This document shows positions 57,415 to 64,000 of a DNA stretch of 64,000 nucleotides, in pieces (within the stretch, counting starts at the first letter, position 1; every line of letters begins with the position of its first letter). This DNA is from Lachnospiraceae bacterium. GTDB lineage: Bacteria; Bacillota; Clostridia; Lachnospirales; Lachnospiraceae. The notes under the pieces are model-generated. The model had not been told where the DNA came from and made no database searches. It worked only from the letters and a program-made list of their open reading frames with translations. The DNA lies in contig SVFD01000010.1 in assembly GCA_015057025.1 (NCBI GenBank), positions 1 to 64,000 of the forward strand, in the 5' to 3' direction. Position numbers and translations under genes: made by a program.

Positions 57415-58242
57415 ATGAATACGACCAAGGATTTAAATTACAGATTATATGTACAAAAAGAAACCGGTTTTACAAGAACGGCATTTCAGAGTGAGTTTGC
57501 AAAGTATATGGTGATTCGTTCCGGAGATGTGGAAACCGTTAAGAAAAATCTTACGGAAATAAGAAAAGATTTTATGAAAGGTAAAGGGGAGTTATCGGAT
57601 AATCCGGTACGTAATGTCATGTATCACTTTGTGGTGTCGGTGGCAATGATTTCGCGTATCTGTGTGGAAGGCGGAATGAATCATGATGTGGCATATACCT
57701 TGAGCGATATTTATATTAAAAGAGGAGATAAATGTACTTCTGTGGAAGCGCTGATTGACTTGTTGGAGGAGATGCAGCTGGATTTTGCCGGACGCATGCG
57801 TGCATTAAAAAAGGAAGAAGTTTTATCGATTCATATCAGGAAAAGTATCGATTATATTTTTGAACATCTGCATGAGAGTCTGACCGTAAAAGATGTTGCC
57901 AAGGTGGTGGGGCTTTCGGCAGATTATTTTGCGAAGCTTTTTTATAAGGAAATGAAAATTACGGTAAAAGATTATATCGGAGAAGCTAAAATTAATACAG
58001 CGGCTAATATGCTTGTAAATACAGATTTTTCATATCTGGATATTGCAATGGCGTTGGGATATTCTTCCCAGAGTGCTTTTATCAGCGTGTTTCGGAAATA
58101 TAAGAATTTGACGCCTAAGAAGTATCGGGAGCAAAATTATCTGCAAAATATGTCTGCAAAGCAGAATGAAAAGCTTTATGATAAAGAAATTCCTTTAAAA
58201 ACCGCTAAAAATGCAAAAAAAGTGATTGACAATAAAATATAG
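57415..58242 (+). CDS. AraC family transcriptional regulator
   Basis: 275 residues with AAAGGAGT before the ATG. The C-terminal 100 residues hold two helix-turn-helix units: LTVKDVAKVVGLSADYFAKLF and YLDIAMALGYSSQSAFISVFRKY followed by LTPKKYRE. The N-terminal part (1-140) is helical and has no cupin motif, so the ligand is unknown. It is divergently placed to MATE/dehydrogenase and is their likely activator. Confidence 0.9.
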   Translation: MNTTKDLNYRLYVQKETGFTRTAFQSEFAKYMVIRSGDVETVKKNLTEIRKDFMKGKGELSDNPVRNVMYHFVVSVAMISRICVEGGMNHDVAYTLSDIYIKRGDKCTSVEALIDLLEEMQLDFAGRMRALKKEEVLSIHIRKSIDYIFEHLHESLTVKDVAKVVGLSADYFAKLFYKEMKITVKDYIGEAKINTAANMLVNTDFSYLDIAMALGYSSQSAFISVFRKYKNLTPKKYREQNYLQNMSAKQNEKLYDKEIPLKTAKNAKKVIDNKI

Positions 58243-58261
58243 GAAAAGTATAATGATTTAG

Positions 58262-58286
58262 CGTGCATGTTTATGCATGTTTTTAT
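58262..58286 (+). terminator. Terminator after the AraC-type gene
   Basis: CGTGCAT and ATGCATG (one G-T) form a seven-pair stem around GTTT, followed by TTTTTATT. Confidence 0.65.
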
Positions 58287-58358
58287 TGTGGCGCTTTTTT
58301 ACAGAAAATGTATAAAGCAAGACAAAAATTAAAATATTATCATAGGAGGTGAAATTGA

Positions 58359-58778
58359 ATGCCCACAATTAATCAGTTAGTACGTAAGGGAAGACAGACA
58401 ACAGTAAAGAAGTCTACAGCTCCTGCTTTACAGAGAAGCTACAACTCTTTACACAAGAAGGCTGTTGAAGCTCCTTCTCCTCAGAAGAGAGGTGTGTGTA
58501 CAGCAGTTAAGACTGCTACACCTAAGAAGCCTAACTCAGCTCTTAGAAAGATTGCCAGAGTTCGTCTTTCAAACGGTATCGAAGTAACAAGCTACATTCC
58601 CGGTGAAGGTCACAACCTTCAGGAGCATAGCGTTGTTCTGATTCGTGGTGGTAGAGTAAAGGACTTACCCGGTACCAGATACCACATCATCAGAGGTACA
58701 CTCGATACAGCAGGTGTTGCAAACAGACGTCAGGCTCGTTCTAAATACGGCGCCAAGAGACCTAAGGCAGGTAAGTAA
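58359..58778 (+). CDS. rpsL: 30S ribosomal protein S12
   Basis: 139 residues with AGGAGGT upstream. [13 protein letters not shown], the decoding loops [11 protein letters not shown] and [13 protein letters not shown] are intact and of wild-type form. It is the first gene of the str operon here. No clear promoter was found in the 80 bases after the preceding terminator, although TATAAA stands at 58311. Confidence 0.98.
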   Translation: MPTINQLVRKGRQTTVKKSTAPALQRSYNSLHKKAVEAPSPQKRGVCTAVKTATPKKPNSALRKIARVRLSNGIEVTSYIPGEGHNLQEHSVVLIRGGRVKDLPGTRYHIIRGTLDTAGVANRRQARSKYGAKRPKAGK

Positions 58779-58831
58779 TTTGCCTTGTCTATGTACCACA
58801 AACAGAACTAATTTAGTGTTGGGATTTCATT

Positions 58832-59404
<573 letters not shown>

Positions 59405-59418
59405 AAGGAGGAACGACC

Positions 59419-61539
59419 TTGGCTGGAAGACAATATCCGTTAGAGAGAACCAGAAATATTGGTATTATGGCGCATATCGATGCTGGTAAGACTACCACTA
59501 CCGAGCGTATCTTATACTATACTGGTGTTAATTATAAGATCGGTGATACTCATGAAGGTACTGCAACCATGGACTGGATGGAGCAGGAACAGGAAAGAGG
59601 TATCACAATTACTTCAGCTGCGACAACATGTCATTGGACATTGCAGGAAAATTGCCAGCCCAAGGCAGGTGCATTAGAGCATCGTATCAATATCATTGAT
59701 ACTCCGGGTCACGTTGACTTTACTGTAGAAGTAGAGCGTTCATTACGTGTGCTTGATGGTGCTGTTGGTGTATTCTGTGCTAAGGGTGGTGTTGAACCTC
59801 AGTCAGAAAATGTATGGCGTCAGGCTGACACTTACAACGTACCCAGAATGGCATTCATCAATAAGATGGATATTCTTGGTGCAAACTTCTACGGAGCTGT
59901 AGAACAGATCCGTACCAGATTAGGTAAGAATGCAATTTGCATCCAGTTACCTATCGGTAAAGAAGATGAATTCAAGGGAATCATTGACTTGTTTGAAATG
60001 AAAGCTTACATCTACAATGATGATAAGGGTGATGATATTTCAATCATTGACATTCCCGAAGATATGGCTGATGAAGCTGAATTATATCGTTCAGAGCTCG
60101 TTGAAAAGATTTGCGAATTAGACGATGATCTCATGATGATGTACTTGGAAGGTGAAGAACCTTCAGTAGAAGAAATGAAGAAAGTTTTACGTAAGGCTAC
60201 TTGCGAGTGTCAGGCAATCCCTGTATGCTGCGGTACAGCTTACAGAAACAAAGGTGTACAGAAGTTATTGGATGCTGTAATCGAATTCATGCCTTCACCT
60301 GTAGACATCCCTGCTATTAAGGGTGTTGATATGGAAGGTAACGAAGTAGAAAGACATTCTTCTGATGAAGAACCTTTCTCAGCTCTTGCATTCAAGATTA
60401 TGACTGACCCCTTCGTTGGTAAACTTGCATTTTTCCGTGTATATTCAGGAACAATGAACTCCGGTTCATATGTATTAAATGCAACCAAAGATAAGAAAGA
60501 ACGTGTTGGACGTATTCTTCAGATGCATGCGAACAAGAGAGAAGAACTTGATAAAGTTTACTCCGGTGATATCGCAGCAGCTGTTGGTTTCAAGGTAACA
60601 AGTACAGGTGATACAATCTGTGACGAACAGCATCCTGTAATCCTTGAATCTATGGAATTCCCCGAGCCCGTTATCGAGCTTGCAATCGAGCCTAAGACCA
60701 AAGCAGGTCAGGGCAAGATGGGTGAAGCTTTGGCTAAGCTTGCTGAAGAAGATCCTACATTCCGCGCTCACACAGATACTGAAACAGGTCAGACAATCAT
60801 CGCCGGTATGGGTGAACTTCACTTGGAAATCATCGTTGACCGTTTGTTACGTGAATTCAAGGTAGAAGCTAACGTAGGTGCACCTCAGGTTGCTTACAAA
60901 GAAACCTTTACCAAGGCTGTTGAAGTTGACAGTAAGTATGCTAAGCAGTCCGGTGGTCGTGGTCAGTACGGTCACTGTAAAGTTAAGTTCGTACCTATGG
61001 ATCCTAACGGTGAAGAAACATTTAAGTTTGAATCTACCGTTGTTGGTGGTGCTATTCCCAAGGAATACATCCCTGCAGTTGGTGAAGGTATTGAAGAAGC
61101 TGCTAAATCCGGTATCCTTGGCGGATTCCCTGTATTGGGTGTTCACGCTAATGTATACGACGGTTCTTACCATGAAGTCGACTCTTCAGAAATGGCATTC
61201 CACATTGCCGGTTCTATGGCATTTAAGGACGCTATGAAGAAGGGTGATGCTGTACTTCTCGAACCCATCATGAAGGTTGAAGTAACCATGCCCGAAGAAT
61301 ACATGGGTGATGTTATCGGTGATATCAACTCAAGACGTGGTCGTATCGAAGGTATGGATGACCTTGGCGGCGGTAAGATTGTAAGAGGTTTCGTTCCTCT
61401 TGCTGAAATGTTCGGTTACTCTACAGACTTACGTTCTAAGACACAGGGTCGTGGTAACTACTCAATGTTCTTTGAGAAGTACGAACCCGTTCCTAAGAAC
61501 ATCCAGGAAAAGGTACTTGCCGGACGTGCAGATAAGTAG
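59419..61539 (+). CDS. fusA: Translation elongation factor G
   Basis: 706 residues starting with TTG at 59419, seven bases after AAGGAGG. A downstream ATG would cut into the G1 region. GTPase motifs: [10 protein letters not shown] (18-27), DTPGH and NKMD; then domains II to V with [11 protein letters not shown] and the C-terminal [15 protein letters not shown]. It drives translocation on the ribosome. Confidence 0.98.
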   Translation: MAGRQYPLERTRNIGIMAHIDAGKTTTTERILYYTGVNYKIGDTHEGTATMDWMEQEQERGITITSAATTCHWTLQENCQPKAGALEHRINIIDTPGHVDFTVEVERSLRVLDGAVGVFCAKGGVEPQSENVWRQADTYNVPRMAFINKMDILGANFYGAVEQIRTRLGKNAICIQLPIGKEDEFKGIIDLFEMKAYIYNDDKGDDISIIDIPEDMADEAELYRSELVEKICELDDDLMMMYLEGEEPSVEEMKKVLRKATCECQAIPVCCGTAYRNKGVQKLLDAVIEFMPSPVDIPAIKGVDMEGNEVERHSSDEEPFSALAFKIMTDPFVGKLAFFRVYSGTMNSGSYVLNATKDKKERVGRILQMHANKREELDKVYSGDIAAAVGFKVTSTGDTICDEQHPVILESMEFPEPVIELAIEPKTKAGQGKMGEALAKLAEEDPTFRAHTDTETGQTIIAGMGELHLEIIVDRLLREFKVEANVGAPQVAYKETFTKAVEVDSKYAKQSGGRGQYGHCKVKFVPMDPNGEETFKFESTVVGGAIPKEYIPAVGEGIEEAAKSGILGGFPVLGVHANVYDGSYHEVDSSEMAFHIAGSMAFKDAMKKGDAVLLEPIMKVEVTMPEEYMGDVIGDINSRRGRIEGMDDLGGGKIVRGFVPLAEMFGYSTDLRSKTQGRGNYSMFFEKYEPVPKNIQEKVLAGRADK

Positions 61540-61554
61540 GATTCAAAATACTAC

Positions 61555-61583
61555 TTGAAAATGTTTTGATTATTTAATATAAT
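61555..61583 (+). promoter_or_regulatory. Promoter of tuf
   Basis: TTGAAA at 61555-61560, a 17-base spacer and TATAAT at 61578-61583. The spacer and -10 also form an AT-rich inverted repeat (TTTGATTAT/ATAATCAAA). Confidence 0.68.
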
Positions 61584-61650
61584 CAAAGTTAGCGATATAA
61601 AAACAAAAATAAACCAATATTATCTATTTTAACAAGGAGGACTTTAGAAA

Positions 61651-62838
61651 ATGGCTAAAGCTAAATTTGAAAGAAACAAACCCCATTGTAATATCGGTAC
61701 CATCGGTCACGTAGACCATGGTAAAACAACTACTACAGCAGCTATTACCAAGGTATTGGCTGAAAGAGTATCTGGTAACGAAAAGGTAGACTTCGAAAAC
61801 ATCGATAAGGCTCCCGAAGAAAGAGAACGTGGTATCACTATCTCTACAGCACACGTTGAATACCAGACAGAAAACAGACACTATGCACACGTTGACTGCC
61901 CGGGCCATGCTGACTACGTTAAGAACATGATCACAGGTGCTGCTCAGATGGACGGTGCTATCCTCGTAGTTGCTGCTACTGACGGTGTTATGGCTCAGAC
62001 TAAGGAACACATCCTTCTTTCTCGTCAGGTAGGTGTACCTTACATCGTAGTATTCATGAACAAGTGTGATATGGTTGAAGATCCTGAATTACTTGAATTA
62101 GTAGAAATGGAAATCACAGAACAGCTTGAAGAATATGAATTCACAGATTGCCCTATCGTTCAGGGTTCTGCTCTTAAGGCTCTTGAAGATCCCAATGGTC
62201 CTTGGGGAGATAAGATTATGGAACTTATGGCTACAGTAGATGCTCATATTCCTGATCCTCAGCGTGATACAGATAAGCCTTTCCTTATGCCTGTAGAAGA
62301 CGTTTTCACAATCACAGGTCGTGGTACAGTTGCTACCGGTAGAGTAGAACGTGGTGTTCTTAAGCTTAACGACGAAGTTGAAATCGTTGGTATCAAGGAA
62401 GAAACAAAGAAGACTGTATGTACAGGTATCGAAATGTTCCGTAAGATGCTTGACGAAGCTCAGGCTGGTGATAACATCGGTGCACTCCTTCGTGGTGTTC
62501 AGAGAACTGAAATCGAAAGAGGACAGGTTCTTTCTAAGCCCGGCTCAGTAAAGTGCCACACAAAGTTTACAGCTCAGGTTTACGTTTTAACAAAGGATGA
62601 AGGTGGACGTCATACTCCTTTCTTCAACAACTACAGACCTCAGTTCTACTTCAGAACAACTGACGTAACTGGTGTATGTAACCTTCCTGCAGGTACAGAA
62701 ATGTGCATGCCTGGTGATAACGTAGAAATGACAATCGAATTGATCCATCCCATCGCTATGGAACAGGGTCTTACATTCGCTATTCGTGAAGGTGGACGTA
62801 CTGTAGGTTCAGGCCGTGTTGCTACAATTATCGAGTAA
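61651..62838 (+). CDS. tuf: Translation elongation factor Tu
   Basis: 395 residues with AAGGAGG upstream. [10 protein letters not shown] at 19-28, [17 protein letters not shown] and NKCDMV are intact, and domains II and III are complete up to [10 protein letters not shown]. It delivers aminoacyl-tRNA to the ribosome. It has its own promoter besides fusA read-through, and a terminator follows. Confidence 0.99.
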   Translation: MAKAKFERNKPHCNIGTIGHVDHGKTTTTAAITKVLAERVSGNEKVDFENIDKAPEERERGITISTAHVEYQTENRHYAHVDCPGHADYVKNMITGAAQMDGAILVVAATDGVMAQTKEHILLSRQVGVPYIVVFMNKCDMVEDPELLELVEMEITEQLEEYEFTDCPIVQGSALKALEDPNGPWGDKIMELMATVDAHIPDPQRDTDKPFLMPVEDVFTITGRGTVATGRVERGVLKLNDEVEIVGIKEETKKTVCTGIEMFRKMLDEAQAGDNIGALLRGVQRTEIERGQVLSKPGSVKCHTKFTAQVYVLTKDEGGRHTPFFNNYRPQFYFRTTDVTGVCNLPAGTEMCMPGDNVEMTIELIHPIAMEQGLTFAIREGGRTVGSGRVATIIE

Positions 62839-62871
62839 TTAAATACTTTTTGAGTATCAATTGACCTAATT

Positions 62872-62908
62872 GGCTCAGCTCTTTGTTTACAAGGGGTTGA
62901 GCCTTTTT
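62872..62908 (+). terminator. Terminator after tuf
   Basis: GGCTCA (62872-62877) and TGAGCC (62898-62903) pair, with weaker pairing inside, and run into TTTTTAT. Confidence 0.75.
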
Positions 62909-63165
62909 ATGCGCGTCGGTTGAAGCCGACGCATGGGCTTAAGTCATTCTCGTGGACTTGTTGTGGGCTTATTTTATCCTTTGGACTTACGACTTTGAAC
63001 CTTGTGCCTTGTGGTGTGAGTTCTTCCGATGCATCTGCCGGGGCAGTTACATCGGATGTTGCCATATCCTTTTGGTGCTGGTTCTGTATCATATCCACCA
63101 CTTCCTGATGTTTATTCGGATATAGGTGGGAGTAGGTGCGGATTGGCGAAGTGAAGGAGTGGGTG
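62907..63165 (-). pseudogene. Decayed C-terminus of a tyrosine recombinase (integrase remnant)
   Basis: On the minus strand, an open frame holds the phrase RTYSHLYPNKHQEVVDMI at 63090-63140, the C-terminal catalytic-Tyr signature of phage and transposon integrases (usual form TYSHLYPNK). The Tyr codon is at 63132-63134. The preceding residues (HSFTSPI) only loosely match the usual GHSSxxTTL, and no Arg/His catalytic boxes occur upstream. The frame continues for about 50 residues to a stop at 62907. No start codon or ribosome site is seen, so I take it as a remnant of a lost mobile element. Confidence 0.6.
62911..62935. repeat. Hairpin inside the integrase remnant
   Basis: GCGCGTCGG and CCGACGC pair with a short bulge around TTGAAG. 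It follows the tuf terminator by a few bases and could be a former attachment or end site of the lost element, which is speculative. Confidence 0.35.
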
Positions 63166-63202
63166 CATAGGAAGGTTGCCGGGATGGGCTGGTAAGGGAT
63201 GC

Positions 63203-63240
63203 CCCAAGTGGTAGAGATGCTGCTTGGGGTGTTTTGTTGT
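63203..63240 (+). terminator. Terminator-like hairpin in the post-tuf spacer
   Basis: CCCCAAG and CTTGGGG pair perfectly around 14 bases and are followed by TGTTTTGTTGTT. There is no intact gene upstream on this strand, so it is probably a leftover of deleted DNA. Confidence 0.45.
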
Positions 63241-63331
63241 TATTAACATTTTGCAAAATATTATATGTACAAATATGTCTCGGGATGAACCAATACATAC
63301 CAATGGTATAAAAACAAATAAACAACTCGTA

Positions 63332-63360
63332 TTGCCAGTGTGTTCAAATCAAAATATAAT
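63332..63360 (+). promoter_or_regulatory. Promoter of the XRE-type regulator gene
   Basis: TTGCCA at 63332-63337, a 17-base spacer and TATAAT at 63355-63360, 34 bases before the start codon. Confidence 0.7.
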
Positions 63361-63394
63361 AGTGTTAAAATAATAGAGAAGGAAGGGCTGTATC

Positions 63395-64000
63395 ATGAAA
63401 ATAAGAATTGCAGAAAATATAAAAAGCTTGCGTAAAGCACATTCTCTTACACAGGAACAAATGGCAGAGGCATTGGGAGTTACTGTAGGAGCTGTTTATA
63501 AATGGGAAGCAGGATTATCCATGCCGGAGATAAAGCTGATTATGGAGATTGCAGACTTTTTTGAGATTTCAGTTGATACACTCTTGGGATATGAACAGCA
63601 GAACGGAAATATTGAAAATAGAATTCACAGAATAAAGCAGTGTATCATAGAAAAGAATTATGAGGAAGGAGCTTCAGAGGTGGAGAAGACACTGAAGAAG
63701 TATCCGAATAATTTTAATGTTACTTATGCCGGTGCGATGTTGTATAGGATGAAATTTTTGGAAGAGAAATGTGAAGAGGCTATGATAAAGTCAAATCAGA
63801 TGTTTGAAAAGGCGATTTCTTTACTATATCAGAACACGGAAAAGAGCATCAATGAAGTAACCATTTTAAATCACATGGCAAGTAATTATTTGGCAGTGGG
63901 TGATATAGAGAAGGGGTTAGAACTATTAAAACAAAATAACATTTGCAATATTAACAGTGGTCAGATTGGTTACATTTATGCAGTAGAATTAAATAAACCG
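63395..64000 (+). CDS. XRE family helix-turn-helix regulator, partial (cut by window end)
   Basis: 202 codons without a stop up to the window edge. GAAGGAAGGG stands before the ATG at 63395. Residues 1-65 are a lambda-repressor-type helix-turn-helix (NIKSLRKAHSLTQEQMAEAL, VTVGAVYKWEAGLSMPEIKL, FFEISVDTLLGYE). The rest is helical with TPR-like pairs (KNYEEGASEVEKTLKKYPNN, NHMASNYLAVGDIEKGLELL). This architecture is common in regulators that sense a peptide or partner protein. The target is unknown. Confidence 0.85.
   Translation, partial: MKIRIAENIKSLRKAHSLTQEQMAEALGVTVGAVYKWEAGLSMPEIKLIMEIADFFEISVDTLLGYEQQNGNIENRIHRIKQCIIEKNYEEGASEVEKTLKKYPNNFNVTYAGAMLYRMKFLEEKCEEAMIKSNQMFEKAISLLYQNTEKSINEVTILNHMASNYLAVGDIEKGLELLKQNNICNINSGQIGYIYAVELNKP

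Noticed and set aside
63089-63325. Two small minus-strand frames after tuf
   Set aside because: They run through the hairpin at 63203-63240, have no ribosome site, and one is out of frame with the recombinase remnant that does show similarity.

Overview
The window is a stretch of chromosome from a low-GC, Gram-positive, anaerobic-type Firmicute, most likely a motile member of the Lachnospiraceae. I infer this from AT-rich spacers, strong AGGAGG ribosome sites, sigma-A promoters with 16-17 base spacers, Clostridia-type gene order (uvrC-hprK-glcK-murB-rapZ-whiA-crh; ftsE-ftsX-envC-ctpA; mbl-flhO-flhP-flgJ; comF-yvyF; cdaA-ybbR-glmM; rpmG-secE-nusG-rplK-rplA) and scattered flagellar genes. The species is not identifiable by eye.

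Layout. 1-280: end of a tRNA cluster (partial tRNA, Glu, Cys) with a terminator. 304-11553: membrane-anchored nuclease, FtsH, UvrC, then carbon-control and cell-wall genes (HprK, glucokinase, MurB, RapZ, WhiA, a Crh-like HPr paralogue, a lipid kinase). 11635-18428: a zinc-ribbon methyltransferase, a CdaR/PucR-type regulator and the FtsEX/hydrolase/protease group for peptidoglycan cleavage at division. 18665-23618: UvrB and UvrA, which with UvrC complete excision repair. 23822-30452: Mbl, rod proteins, RecD2, ComF and YvyF. 30493-36027: two unknown membrane proteins, then c-di-AMP synthase, its regulator, GlmM and HPr. 36090-37394: FliD-like protein on the minus strand.

37609-41792 is the accessory island of the window: padR, DUF1700, DUF4097, a GNAT acetyltransferase and an alpha/beta hydrolase, framed by two inverted copies of a long hairpin element with a conserved core and variable but still pairing arms. 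Its padR promoter overlaps a perfect inverted repeat and is followed by a leader of four consecutive stem-loops. I regard this island as the most novel part of the window.

41955-62838 is the transcription/translation block: rpmG, secE, nusG, rplK, rplA, (capA), L10 leader, rplJ, rplL, rpoB, rpoC, then an inserted alcohol dehydrogenase/MATE/AraC trio, then rpsL, rpsG, fusA, tuf. 62907-63394 holds a decayed tyrosine-recombinase tail and no intact gene, and 63395-64000 is the start of an XRE-type regulator cut by the window edge.

Functional links inside the window: HprK together with both of its candidate substrates (HPr and the Crh-like protein); UvrA, B and C; RapZ, GlmM and CdaA on amino-sugar and wall precursor supply; FtsEX with its own M23 hydrolase. 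Positions of promoters and hairpins were read by eye and no folding or database search was run.
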